The notes: generated by a model from the sequence alone, not told the origin. DNA of 64,000 bases from Orientallactaga sibirica (GCA_036365145.1 JAEOAD010000240.1:2976001-3040000); one strand, 5' to 3'. Numbered from the stretch's first letter, positions 39,164 through 53,419 are shown. Made by a program: numbers and translations.

Positions 39164-39277
39164 CTCCCTGGGTTAGGACTTCTAAGGCTAACTTAATTAT
39201 TTTGTAAATATTTTTTCTAGCTCCTTGGGTTAGGACTTCTAAGGCTAACTTAATTATTTTGTAAATATTTTTTCCCA
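39164..39277. repeat. 57-bp tandem duplication (two copies)
   Basis: Copies at 39164-39220 and from 39221 are almost identical (CTCCCTGGG versus CTCCTTGGG at the start). Each runs through GTTAGGACTTCTAAGGCTAA to GTAAATATTTTTTC. Confidence 0.95.
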
Positions 39278-39453
39278 CACTAGAACTACCTATAGAAATC
39301 ATCTAGAGAGTTAAGTTTAAAAATAAAGGTGTTTAGTTTTGTTTGAGTCTGTCAGGTTAGATTATTCCTGCATCTGACATTTACCCAAAGGGCAAATGGT
39401 TAATAATTAACAAGCTTTATACTTTCCTCAAGCAGGTGTGCACATGCATGTAT

Positions 39454-39454
<1 letters not shown>

Positions 39455-39488
<34 letters not shown>
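39455..39488. repeat. (CA)n(GA)n microsatellite
   Basis: Short adjacent CA and GA runs. Confidence 0.9.
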
Positions 39489-41516
39489 TAGGGTAAAGGA
39501 TAATAAAAATTTTAATTACTAGCAATCAACATAGATTTTTCTTCAAATTTATGATTATACAAATAGGAGTGGAATAAAAGTCTTCTTTCGAGAAACTTTG
39601 AAGACATCTACGACTCTACAGCTGACAGGTCCTAAAACCTGACATTGATCCAAGGCTCCCAGCCTGAACCATTTCACTCCCTGTTTTATGTTGGTGGGAC
39701 TCCAGTGTGAGAGGGGTCAGTTTGCCTTCTGCCTCTTATAACTCCAGGAAATAAATAATAAAATGTCCATCCTCCAAACTGAATCAGGATCCTCTTCCTA
39801 AAATACAGGGTAGGCTGACTCACCACAATGCCCCTTCTCTCCTGAAGAAGCTCAAAATAATATCCTAATGTCAAAAAAGGTGGAGCAAAAGAAGAAAACA
39901 GAGTACCTCTCTAAAGAGTCCATATGCTATCTTAATGTTTGTGCTTCATTATTCCAACACTGCTTTTTTTAAGCTAGGGACAACCTGAGTACAGTTCTAG
40001 GATTAAGTTCACGACAGTAAGTCTATATGTATTATAAACCATAGACTTCTAGACTAACTGTATTTAAATGTTTTTTTCCCAAGGACTGGGGAGGAAAGGC
40101 TACATCAAAGCAATGAAGACATTAGTAGAATCACTCAATACCTTTTTATAAAGGAATCTAGGCAATGACCTACTTGAAATTAGACTACATTCCCAAAGAC
40201 ACACATTTATTACAAATTGAACGCAGTACCAGTAACATAATTGTGTCAGCATTATGTAAAACATTATGAACTGCCTTTGGGTCAAATTTACAGAACTTTG
40301 ACTCAAATTCAGTCTAAGTTCCAGCACATAAGAACTACCTATAACTTCTAATTTTTTATTTATCTATTTATTTTTGCTTCTAAGTTTTAACTAGAAAATT
40401 TGACTGTGTTCAGGTATGATAAAGACTCTAAGCACAAAGACAAATGGAAAATAAAGTTCCAAGAAGTTCTAGGCTGAGAGGGGTCAGTTTACCTTCTGCC
40501 TCTATTACTCAGATCTTGTAACTCTCTCTTACTCAAATCTCAAACAGTTCCAAGAAGGAACAGAACCCAGGCTTTGACAGTGGTCCATGAGAAGTTCATG
40601 GTGCCTGAAGTTGAAGCAAATGTATAATGTTCTGTGCTTTATTCTCAACAACCCCTTTCCCCTCTCTGCAACCAAACACCAACAGCATGATTTATTGCTT
40701 TGGGTTTATGAAGGTCTACATCTGTTTATACTATTCTGAGGGAAAAATCAGAATCCATTTCTTCCCTATTCTACTTGGCCTTTGATTACAGAAGTCAATT
40801 ATACTGGCTATTTTGGGTTTTCACAAAACATGGAATTTTAAAGAACACATTCACTTCCAGTACTTTATGCAAGACTGGGCAGTTTGGAAACATCTAGGTG
40901 CTAAAAGGTTGGCACCATATGACAGAGGCTGCTTTAATTTCCCTTACATAGTAGATTTTGTCCTTTTGCTTTAGAAACTCAGGAAAGGTAGATCAAATAG
41001 CCATGGACATACATAGTTAAATTGCTGTCTTCAATGGATTGCTACTGTTCAAGGTTTCAGTTCTAAACACACTTTCAATCATTAACCGTCAGCTACTGAA
41101 CATATGTGTCGCTTGGGTGTTTAAAATCTTTTCCTCCTACAGCTAAGATCTGCACTGACTGGCAGCTCATATGACTGTAGAGGCTAGAGGCAAGAGGCAT
41201 GCGATGCATGAGTGACTCTGCAAACTGAAGGGCCAGACAGATGCTCATCAGCTGAGGGTTAATATCCTATGGTGTGGCTGGTTAAGAAGCCTTGGTGAGG
41301 AGGGAGGGAAGATGTATAGGAAGAGGTAGAGCTCTGCCCCACTCACTCTCCAGGTTTGGTAGGACTGACAGGATTTCCTGGAGAAGGGAAACTTGGAGGG
41401 AAGCTGTACAGGACTGCTGAAGGCATGCATCCCTGCAAGGCTGTGGGGGTTCTATGCCTGAGCAGGGGTCTCAAAGAAGCTGATGACTATCAAAGAAAGA
41501 CAAGGGCCTGGAAAGG

Positions 41517-41566
41517 ATTCTTCCCAGAGTAAGGCTGAAGGCATTCTTCCCAGAGTAAAGTGAAAG
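41517..41566. repeat. 26-bp tandem duplication
   Basis: The block starting ATTCTTCCCAGAGTAA repeats at 41517 and 41543. The second copy decays at its 3' end. Confidence 0.85.
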
Positions 41567-41919
41567 AGAACAAAATTCATTTGAACTTGCTTAATGACAG
41601 CTTAGCCAAATTGACCTGGATCTTAAAGTTACAATTCCTAAGACAATCAATCTGTCCCCATTCTTGTTTTACCTCTAAAAGTCTTTCTAAAAATTGCAAT
41701 GAGGAAGCTTCTTTCCCCAGTTACGGACCTAGTATCAAAACACAAAGATTTCAGACTCTTTTTATCACTTTTAAATATGGAAAACATGCTATTTCCATTC
41801 ATAATGTATTTTGGAAAACTGAATTGGGTAGGACGACATGCTCTTGATTTTAGGAAAAAACACTGCCTGGCAGTTTCACACAGGGGAGAAGCTGTGGAAG
41901 AAGCTTGTGGGCAGAGCCT

Positions 41920-42020
41920 GTTCCTGCTTCCTCATTCAAATCCTCACTTGGTCACTAACTGGTTCTGGGGCTATGGACCCTTGAACTTTCATCTTTGAAA
42001 TGACAGCCTAAAAGGATTTC
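41920..42020 (-). repeat. MIR SINE relic
   Basis: The plus strand reads CTCACTTGGTCACTAACTGG and then AACTTTCATCTTTGAAATGA, the antisense MIR core. It is diverged. Confidence 0.45.
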
Positions 42021-42612
42021 CAAGGTCTTTTTTAGCTTTAAGCTAATCATGAACTATTTACATATTATAAATTGTAAGTGAAAACTATGAGAAAAAATTA
42101 CAGAGGACCTGTCAAAGTGCATGTTTGTCCTGGATGAAGTTTGTTATTGAGTTGCTAGGGAGACATACCTGTTGCCTTGCACAGAGTTCCACATTTCTGA
42201 CTGTGCTACATGTACAAGAAGTGGTAGGTTTTTTTTTTTTTAATCCTTTCTTTTAACAGTAAACTGTAGTATCCAACCAATGATGGCACGTTCTTAATTT
42301 CCACCTTTACAGTTTGTTAAATACACACCGAATGCAACCTGGCAAAGTGGGCCACATGACTGAAAGCTGGGGTGCATTGGCTCGCTGTTAAAACCTTTGT
42401 ATCCGTTTGACTGATGCTCTGATTTTACAGCCAGCTTCACTTTAAAGCCAGCTCCAAGCCTTAGTGAGTAGGTGTTCCATACCTTCCTGTTGCAGTTGGG
42501 GGGGGGGGGTTAACCTTGTAGCAGCCAGCAGAGGAAGCCCGTACATCACCTGTCTCACACAGCTTAGGCTCACCACAGCATGCAAGGTAAAAGCAAGGGC
42601 ATTCGGCTTCCG

Positions 42613-42656
42613 ATCCACTATGATAGTGGATTGGTCACATCCACTACGATAGTGGA
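42613..42656. promoter_or_regulatory. Pair of near-identical short palindromes
   Basis: 42613-42631 is a perfect 8-bp inverted repeat with a 3-nt centre (ATCCACTA TGA TAGTGGAT). 42640-42656 repeats it with 7-bp arms and centre CGA. They lie about 190-235 bp inside intron 1, beside the CpG island. The structure is visible; a regulatory role is only a guess. Confidence 0.4.
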
Positions 42657-42677
42657 AACAGGAAAACTAAAGCGCAG

Positions 42678-42679
<2 letters not shown>

Positions 42680-42718
<39 letters not shown>
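42680..42718. repeat. (CA)n microsatellite near exon 1 donor
   Basis: About 38 bp of pure CA, which is (GT)n in the Man1a1 transcript, starting about 130 bp after the exon 1 donor. Confidence 0.95.
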
Positions 42719-42719
<1 letters not shown>

Positions 42720-42780
42720 CCTGGTGGAAGGGGAAACCCTCTCAGCCTCCGCCTTGCAGTGTTGGAGCCCAGGGGTGTCA

Positions 42781-44380
<1,600 letters not shown>

Positions 44381-45810
44381 CCCTTCCAAAACAAAGTTGG
44401 ATGCTCCCCTGGCCACCCCCACTTTGGAAAGTCATTTACCTCATCGCGGCTGCTCAGATTTTCCATTCAAAGAGGACAGACAGTTTTGTGCTGCCAGCGC
44501 TGAGCCGTATCGGAGCACTGCTGAAGGAAACCCTGGGTCTGACCACTCCGACCAAGTCCAGACCCGGCCCCGTGGACGCTGCTTCTCGACAGCCCTCCGG
44601 TAGTCACTGTCTCTAGGAATGTCATGGAGACTGGCTCCACCTCCCATGACAGCGCAGGGATGCCCTGATGCTAATCACATGACGCCACGGCGGATTAGGA
44701 CCCCTACCTCGGTGGGCATGGAGAGAAGACATTTTCCAAGATGCCCCTGTTGCTCCTAAAGAAAGGGCGACCAGGGAGGAAACTGCTCGTTGACTTATCG
44801 TTCCTGGAAGCTGCTGATGGCCGCCGGCTTTCACCCCCAGCTTCTCAGGAAGCATGTTGTTAGTTTTGATCGCATTTGTTCTCACAAGCCAGGAAACAGC
44901 TGGCTCTCCTCCAAGAAGGTGTGCACATGCAGTTGTGTGCAGTTGTTGGGCTGTGTAGAAAACGAAATCACGAGTCCTATTGCTGTTTTCATTTAAGTAT
45001 TATTAACCTTACCTACCATTACTCGTTACTTTTGTGTGAAATGAATCACTCATTCACTCAAAAGTTTTTGTTAATAGGAAAGAAATGGTTTGAAAAAGCA
45101 GACTTTCTGGCTTGGGTATTTTGGTACCTGCTATGAAATTGTATGCCAGAAGAGTGCAGCATACCCAAGCAGGGTAATAAATGTAACACTAAAAAGAAAG
45201 CAATAATGGAGTTGTATTTTTAATGATGAAAAGTTAATTTTTGTTTCAAAGTACACTTATAGGTTGTGAATACACTGAAAAGCTTGAATCACTGTAAGGT
45301 AATATAATTTCCAACAGTACCCTTAAAACTGAGTTACCTTTTGGGGGGATACACAGAGACAGGTAGGTAGAATGGGGCTAATTGCCTAAAAAGCCAATGG
45401 CTGATCATATTTTGGACATGATTTACTATTTTAGAAATCATGTTTTAGTAAAAAAATCATTTTACAGCTCATATTTATAATAAATACCTATAAAATTTAA
45501 TTGTAAATTAACATTCCCATGTATTCCAGAGAATATTTACATGCCCTTATACATGCATGTTAAAATTATATGATAATGGGAAGGTACACCTAATTCTATT
45601 TCTCAACTTTAATTTTGATGTCAAATCAGTTTGGACATTCAAGCTTTCATCTATAGTGCAAACATTCAAAATTTAGCACATAGATTTAAGAGTGGTTTTT
45701 CCCCATGATAACTTTAAATTCAGCTTATTTATATTGTCTAAATCTTTTTAAGTGACAACACTTTTTGTATTGGTTCACCTCCATGAAGCTTATTTTAAGA
45801 TTACCTTCTT

Positions 45811-46022
45811 TTTAAAATTATTTTTTATTTATTTATTTATTTGAGAAAGAGACAGAAAAAGAGAGGAAGAGAATGGGTGCAACAGGGCATTTAGCTGCTG
45901 CAAATGAACTACAGAAGCATGCGCCACCTTGTGTATCTAGCTAATGTGGGTCCTGGGGAATCGAACTTGGGTCCTTTGGCTTTGCAGGCGTGTGCTTATC
46001 CACTAAGCCATCCCTCCAGCCC
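45811..46022 (-). mobile_element. tRNA-derived SINE
   Basis: Same family, with an ATTT tail and the CCATCCCTCCAGCCC head. The duplication AAGATTACCTTCTT / AAGACTGCTTTCTT is slightly diverged. Confidence 0.86.
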
Positions 46023-49000
46023 AAGACTGCTTTCTTATTATCTGTTTTTTCTTATTAGACCCATACTTGTGATCAAAGCCTGGCTTTCATAATGGTGTAA
46101 TGTAAGTCCATGGGTGCCTGTCTTTGGTAGGTGGGTTCCAAGTTCTGTGAATGTCCATACTGGGGCTGGGGCTAGTTTTCAAAAAATCATAGAGAAGTTA
46201 TTTTAAGAGGCATACTAATCAAATTACCCATGAATATCTCAAAAATAACCACTCGAAGTAAAAATATGCATGTTGTAGAAGCAAAAATCTGACATTATTG
46301 CCTTGATTTTTGTCCTCAAAGTGCTTCATAGTCTGTGTTAGAAAAACATGGAAATACAAAATGAATGTTACCAGTTTTGGTTTCTCAAGTCATAAAACCT
46401 TACTTCCGTCCCTAAGTCCAGACTTTCAGCTAACGTGCCTGCAGAATTGCCATGCTCTCTGTGAATCCCTTGGAACACAGTGACTGTGACACAACTGCTA
46501 TTTTCTTATTGTGAACAGTACAACATAAACTCGGCAGCCTTAATAATTTTGTGGGTTTTTTTTTTCTCTGTCTCTTGTCAGCCAGTCATTCTAAAGAAAG
46601 CTCTCTTGTACAGTTTGCAAGTTGCTTATAAACATCATTCTCAGTTTCCATCTTCCAGTGCCTGTGTTTTACTTTGACAATTTGTAGATGTTTGTATTTC
46701 AAGATAATAAATTTAGAATCAAATCATTTTTTCAAAAAATCTAGTCAGAGATAATTTACTAAAGCATAAAGACAACTCCAATCACCTTTGGGAACAAGAA
46801 AGTAACTACAGGGGCTGAATCTACATGCTCCTCCACCTTGTCCCTACAGGCTCCTGATGAGAGATCTGCTTTTGTTATGAACACTCATTTCATAGATATC
46901 GACAATTCCCATTTGGAAAGTGCTGTGTCCTGCAATTATTTGCCAGTTGGCTTTGTGAAATTTTCTCTCCCTAAAAACAAAGTAGTAAATTGTGCTTTGT
47001 CCAGCTAGCCTTCTCTAGGAAGGGTAAAGTCCCCAGGGAAGACAAATGTTAAACAAAATACTGTTGCCATGCTAGTAATCAAAGTCACATTGAACTTGGA
47101 ATTGTTTGATCCACCATGAACACTGGGTCTTGAGGACAAGCATTTCTGTGGAAAGAGGAGCCACAGAAGGTTCTAAAGCAACCTTCAAGGTCAGAAAGGT
47201 GTGCGGATGCTGTGGGTGCTCACCCAGGCAGGCCTTGCTTTTTTATGTTTGAAGGTTATCAATAGCACTATCCTTAGGAAATTTTTGTTTGGTTTTGTTT
47301 TGATGTGGTTAACAAAGGGACAGAAAGAAACATAGGAAAAAGTCTTCCTGAAGTAATGGGACAAATGTTCCAATGAGGAATTTATTATATTGGCCAGGCC
47401 TGTCCTTGGCTGTGTGATCACCATTGCAGATAAGGCACCTGTTTTCTGAGTTTCCCATAGTTTGGACCATTACTGGGGCTCATAGACCAAATGTTTGAAG
47501 TAATGTCTGGTGCAGTAGACATTCAAGGACTTTAACTCAACTTCTCCCCTCCCCTTAGAAGGAAATTAAATGTTGAGAAGGTAAAAACCATATATGTAGG
47601 ATTCTTACAGGGAAGAATCAAAAAGAATGGCAAGGAATAAAACTTGGAATATTCTGTTCTTCATATGCTTGTCACTTTCCAACTCCTACCCTTGAATAAT
47701 ACTCACTGGAGAAGAAGGGATGTGTGGGTGGATCCACCTCAGGTATGGGAGAGAGAAGGTCTTACCATGTTTCTCTACTCCTTCTATAACTGAGACCAAC
47801 TTTATACTTCTTTCACTTCTAGAAAATGTGATTGGTGATGTAGCCTCAGTGAGGACTATGGCAATACCTGAAGAATGAGGAAACTAAAGGCTCAGTATTG
47901 AATGTTAACAAAATGTCTGAATTTTGTGATCTGAGAAGATTGTATTTCAGCACACTGAAGCAAAGGAAAAGTCTTCTCCATGACCAAATAAATATTTACA
48001 TATTTTCTTCCTTAGTTTTTCACATAGTAGTTTTTTAAAAAAATGTTATTCATTCTATTCCCTATCTCATAAAAGATCATAAGCTTTTCAAAAAACAAAC
48101 TCAGGAAAAATCACAGAACATTATTCTGCCTAACTGAAATATTTTTCATGAAGTAAAGTGAAGTGAAACCATATGTGTCCGTTCCTGTTTTGAAGGAACT
48201 GTCTACAGCTAGGATACAAGAACACTTGGCTTCCCAATTTCATTGAAAAATAAATATATTGTTTGTACCACATGTTCCCTCTTTCTTATTGTCCTTGAGG
48301 ACAGAATTTTGTCTTTGCCCTAGGTCTCTATGACTGGATAGGAATTCATTTGTGATTTTTTATCCACAGAATTTATTCTTCAAGTTTATTTAAAGGAATC
48401 TATGTAGATTCCCTTAGAAATAAAGGTAGAAGTAGATCTGTTACAGATAGTTCCTGATCAGATCAGATCTGCGGAATGTTTAACTGGTGGTCTACTCATG
48501 TGCTACAATTAAGACAGGTTTAAACCTTGGTGATGAGAGAGAAATGTGCCAAACTTACCATAGGAAAATAGAAAGAAAAAGGTCCAAATCACTGACACAT
48601 TTAAGTGGCTTCACCTGTCAGGGTGTTATATATACATTACTAAAGCTTGAAGGCGATGAGTTTGAGGTACTAAATCTAGCTCTTAGATCATAACAATGTT
48701 AAACATTATCAGGTTATTAGATTCTCCAGTTTATCCCAAGTATTAAATAGGCATAACACATTCTATTATTATAATACTATGATGTGTTCAAGAAATAAAA
48801 ATATCAAATAACTAAAAGTGCCATTCATTTTACATTGTTCATATTAAAATCCACATGTATCTCTATAAGAAATTAACTTCAATATGCTTAAAGTAGGCAT
48901 TATAAAGAAATTAGTTTGCCTAAGTAATCCTAAAGAATTTTTTTATTTCAAGGGTATTCATAGAAGAGAATAAATTACTATAAGAAGAAAGTAAGAGTGT

Positions 49001-49084
49001 TTATAAAAGTTTTCAGTAATTAAGCTATGTGTAATGTGGCATTAAATATGTATCTTTATTATATGTGGCTTTATCATTTCCCAC

Positions 49085-49620
49085 TCCTTTAAAAATATTT
49101 TTCAGCCATATATATTACTGATAACAATGTAAAAATGGTGAAGCTGCTTGGGAAAACAGTCTGGCAGCTCCTCAAAAGGATAAATATAGAGTTATCATAT
49201 GATGAACAATTCTACTAGGTATATATTCAAAATAACAGAAAATAAGTGTGCACACAAAAACCTGTGCATCAAAGTTCATAGCAGTCTCATTCATAATAGG
49301 CCAACTGTGGGACTGTAGTCACATCAAAGGGATGAGTGAATAAAAACAGATTGAAAATTCATACAAGGAAAAGTGCAGCACTCATTCTACCCCATGGATG
49401 GACTTTGGTAATATTGTCCTACAGATGCTAATCACAAAGACCACATGTGCTGTGACTCCATAAGAAATGTCTAGAACACACACATATACAGGCACAGAAA
49501 GTTGGTTAGTAGTTGTCTAGGACTTAGGGAATGAAAAGGTAGAAGTCACAATGAAAGGAAATAAGGATTTTGAGGGAGGGTGATGAAAATGTTCTAAAAT
49601 TGGTTGTAGCGATGGCTGCA
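49085..49620 (+). repeat. Old L1 3' end relic
   Basis: Contains the L1 3'-region pattern CTGCTTGGGAAAACAGTCTG, AGAGTTATCATATGATGAAC, GTTCATAGCAGTCTCATTCA and GATGAAAATGTTCTAAAATT. No coding capacity remains. Confidence 0.7.
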
Positions 49621-49626
49621 TGATAA

Positions 49627-49769
49627 GGGCATGGTGGCGCATGCCTTTGATCCCAGCACTTGGGAGGCAGAGGTAGGAGGATTGCTGTGAGTTTGAGGCC
49701 ACCGTGATACCACATAGTTAATTCCAGGTCAGCCTGGGCCAGAGTGAGACCCTACCTCGAAAAACAAAC

Positions 49770-49802
<33 letters not shown>

Positions 49803-49803
49803 A
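49627..49803 (+). mobile_element. B1 SINE with (CAA)n tail
   Basis: Near-consensus B1. The tail has become a (CAA)n microsatellite at about 49770-49801. It lies at the 3' end of the L1 relic. Confidence 0.92.
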
Positions 49804-50353
49804 AAGATTGTGTCCTGAGAGGATGCTAATAAGAAGGAATATATTTTTAAAAATCTATTGTTTAGGTGATCTTTATGGTATTGAATTATAATTCAATAAG
49901 CTATTAGAAAATATTTTTCTTTCTGAACTGGATCATTATTCAGAACCCTGGAGTATCACAAATGAAAAATGATATAAAAGTAACAAGATGAAGTTGACAT
50001 CATATTAAGTGACATTATTAAATATTAAATTACAAGAACTAATAAGTAGACAGTGCAAAGTCAAGAAATATTTCCTAAAGCAAATGAAAATGTCCCAATT
50101 TCTCAGCTTAAGATATACTATATTTTTGTGTAATAGCCAAACCAACTTTCCATGTTATACATGCATCCCTATTATGTAAAATGTAGACAAGTAATACCAT
50201 TCATATTTTTGATGCATGCAAAATTACTATTAACTCCTCCCAGCACTGTACTGAGCAAAATGTTTCCAGAAGAACATATTTGTGGTACATAGCTTTTTAA
50301 CATAAGCAAAATGATGCAGGAGAAAGAGAGACAGATTAGAAATCAGTTTTATA

Positions 50354-50485
50354 GCCAGGCATGGTGGCTCATGCCTTTAACCCCAGCACTCAGGAGGCAG
50401 AGGTAGGAGGATTGCTGTGAGTTCAAAGCCAGCCTGAGACCACATAGTGAATTCCATGTCAGCCTGGGACAGAGTGAGACCCTAC

Positions 50486-50516
<31 letters not shown>
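50354..50516 (+). mobile_element. B1 SINE with poly(A) tail
   Basis: Near-consensus B1 (GCCAGGCATGGTGGCTCATG) ending in about 29 A residues. The duplication AGAAATCAGTTTTA / AGAAATCAGTCTTA flanks it. Confidence 0.93.
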
Positions 50517-50519
<3 letters not shown>

Positions 50520-51178
50520 AATCAGTCTTAACTGTAAAACTTGCTAGGGGTGTTTTGAGTTAAGCACTAAGCATCAGTTTCTTCTGTAAAATACTAGAGA
50601 CTTCTTGCAAATGAAAAAGTTGTTGTGGGGAGCAAAATAAATATCACAAGAATCCTAGTGTGTTTAACGTCAGTGAGGCATTGCCATTGATATTTTCTAA
50701 TTATTAAGATGAATTTATTATTGTTATAAATATTAAGCAATAAATATTAAGCAATTAGAGACCTTGTCATCAGAATTTCAGTACAATAATAATAGACCAA
50801 ATAGATAAAAACATATTTATCATTAAGAGTCTTATCTCAAAAAGTCCAGTAATTTTAAAATTTAATCATCTAGTTTTAAATAAGAAATATATATGTATAT
50901 ATACAGATATATACTAGAATATATTATTAAATTTACAGCAGACTCCTGTATCTGATTCTTGTGTGTGCAAAAAGAGAAACCATTATCTTGTAATTCTTCA
51001 GCAAATTTCCATGCCAGAATGCCTTTAGATATTTTGTTTTACTTTTTTCTATTTTGTATAATAGAAATACATCCATAGAAATTACATTTCTTTTTTAAAT
51101 AGATGTTTACCTTTTACCTGATTATTATTTTATATGCTTATCATTAGTCTGTAATATGTATCTGTTGTAGAAAATTTA

Positions 51179-51209
51179 TTTATTTTTTAGTTTTTTTGGA
51201 GAGAGACAC

Positions 51210-51262
<53 letters not shown>

Positions 51263-51468
51263 CAGAGGTGGGCGCGCCAGCAGTGTCTCAGCTGTTGTGA
51301 ACGAAATCCAGATGCGTGAGCCCCCTTGTGGTCAAGTCCAGCATTGCACCCTTGTGTCACTACATCTGGCTAAACATGGGACCTGGAGATTGGAACCGCT
51401 GGAGATTGGAACCAGCCTTCTTAGGCTTAGAAGGCAGGCGCCTTAACCCTTAAGCTATCTCTCCAGCC
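51179..51468 (-). mobile_element. tRNA-derived SINE, long-insert subtype
   Basis: Same family with about 35-40 extra bases (about 51323-51362, GTCAAGTCCAGCATTGCACC...) homologous to the insert in the copy at 10998. An exact 17-bp duplication CTGTTGTAGAAAATTTA lies at 51162-51178 and 51469-51485. A 13-bp segment (CTGGAGATTGGAA) is duplicated near 51382-51410. Confidence 0.9.
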
Positions 51469-52130
51469 CTGTTGTAGAAAATTTAAAGTACATGGACCAG
51501 CAAAATGAAAAATGCTTGAAATTCTTGCAATACTGTTTGCCTGTGTCTCTTAAAACAGCATAGCTATGCTGCCTTTCAATATTTTCAAGCAAACATTATT
51601 TCTGGATTTCCTCCTCCTTCCCTTCTTTAGAATTTTTTTTGGTAATAGCTCTCTTTCCTGCTTGACCTTGAAGGCAGATGGGTAGATGCAATGCTTTTGC
51701 TGAAACTCTAAATAATCTCATTTTAAAAAAATGATCACCAATGGAAAATGAAAGCATTTCTATCACTGATCTCCTTTTACTAATCAAACATTTTAGGTTT
51801 ATTTTGACTACCCATCGCTTTACTTTCTCTTGCTGCCAAATCAGTAAAAGATGGAAGCTCCTTTTTTTTCTTAGTACACAAGTAGGTTTTCACAAACATT
51901 GGGGATTTTTTTTTTTAAGTTAAGAAAAAATAAAAACAGTTGTTTTTACCTTTGAGAAACAAACAGGATGTTTGAGTTGCTTCCTTATCATTAAAAGTAT
52001 ACACATTAAAATTAAAAAAATACTTAAAAGCACAAGTACAAAACAGCTTAATGTTTAGAAATTATTTTTCAAAAAAGAAATCTGCACATTTGTAATGTGA
52101 ACTAGTCAAGAGAACTTTCTTATTTCTTTT

Positions 52131-52360
52131 TTAAAAAATATTTATTTACTCAAGAGAGAGACAAAGAAAGAAATAGACAGAGAGAGAGAGAGAGAGAGAA
52201 AGGGAGATAATGGGTACCCCAGGGCCTCTAGCCATTGCAAATGAACTCCAGATTCATGCGTCACCTTGTACATCTGGCTTACATGAGTGCTAGGGACTCA
52301 AACTGGAGTCCTTAGGTGTCATAGGCATGCACCTTAACCACTAAGCCATCTCTCCAGCCC
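52131..52360 (-). mobile_element. tRNA-derived SINE
   Basis: Same family, with a GA-rich tail and the CCATCTCTCCAGCCC head. A degraded duplication is present. Confidence 0.85.
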
Positions 52361-52646
52361 TCTTCTTTCTGCATACTATTCCCATGTCCTTAGGTTCAAG
52401 TTTTACCAGCCATGTCTGCATGACTAAAATAAATAGCAAAGTTTCACATATTGTTATGGTTTTCTTTGCTCATTTCTCAGCATTTAGAGTTCAATTAAAA
52501 ATATTTGGAGGCTTTTTCATTCTATTTTGGTTTACTCTTCACATGCTTTATCCAGAGAGGAGAAGCAGTATCATTAGTTCTTCTCATCTCTCAAAATAGA
52601 CTTAGTCGGTGTTACTGGTTTTTTCCTCCCCCTAAAGATAAAGATT

Positions 52647-52875
52647 TAGGGCTGGTGTTGCAGCTCAGTTGGTGTAGTGCTTGCCTAGCATGTATGAAGC
52701 CCATAGTTTGATCCCCAGCACCACATAAACTTAGTTGGTAGCACTTGCCTATAATTCCTGCACTGGGGAGATGGAGACAGGAGGATTAGAAGCTCAAACT
52801 CATTTTTAGCTGCATGAGGAATTCCAGGCCAGCCAGGACTACATGAGACTCTGTCTCAAACAAAAAACCAGAAAA
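52647..52875 (+). mobile_element. B4-like composite SINE
   Basis: A tRNA/ID-like head (GGTGTTGCAGCTCAGTTGGT, GTTTGATCCCCAGCACC) is followed by a B1-like body (GGAATTCCAGGCCAGCCAGG, GAGACTCTGTCTCAAAC). Confidence 0.75.
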
Positions 52876-52897
52876 TTGGATTCTGGACACTGTCTTC

Positions 52898-53262
52898 TGT
52901 ATGGCACAATGCAGGTCGGGCCCTAGCCAGACTGCATGCCAGAAGAAACCAGGAAGTGGCTTCTGTGGATGTGGCATCCTGCACAGACCTGGCATGACAA
53001 CAGCTACAGTCCCATGCTCATGAGAAACCTGTTGCGAGATGATCTGCCTGGAGACAGGCTGTCATTGGTCACAAGAAGGGAACAACCCCATACAGTGATT
53101 GGCCAGCCAAACCCTTTAAACCCCCTACACTTCCTTGAATAAACGAGTTTGCAGCAGCTTGCTCTCCCACCCAACTCTGTGTCATGACTCCGCACCTCTC
53201 ACCCCCTACTCAGAGGAGACCCTGACGTCCCTCCTGGGCTGGCCCTAGGAGGGACCCCCACA
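52898..53262 (+). mobile_element. Solo LTR, ERVK-like (class II)
   Basis: A 365-bp TG...CA block flanked by an exact 6-bp duplication GTCTTC (52892-52897 and 53263-53268). Inside are two ATTGG/TTGGCC motifs, an AATAAA at about 53140 and a downstream pyrimidine-rich U5-like part. A 6-bp duplication fits ERVK-class integration. I do not recognise the family. No internal retroviral sequence adjoins it. Confidence 0.75.
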
Positions 53263-53419
53263 GTCTTCCAGATTCTTATAGGACATTTTAGTTGACCAAT
53301 TTTTAAGTAAAAACAAAATCTAACATGTGATAAAATTCCTCACAAAAGTTGACAAACTTAGTTAATGAGAAATTATATACAATGGAAATGATGAGTTGAA
53401 ATTAGTTTACAAATGAATG

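Noticed and set aside
49777..49802. CRISPR-like or coding triplet repeat
   Set aside because: It is a (CAA)n expansion of a B1 tail. No spaced repeats of CRISPR type occur anywhere in the window.
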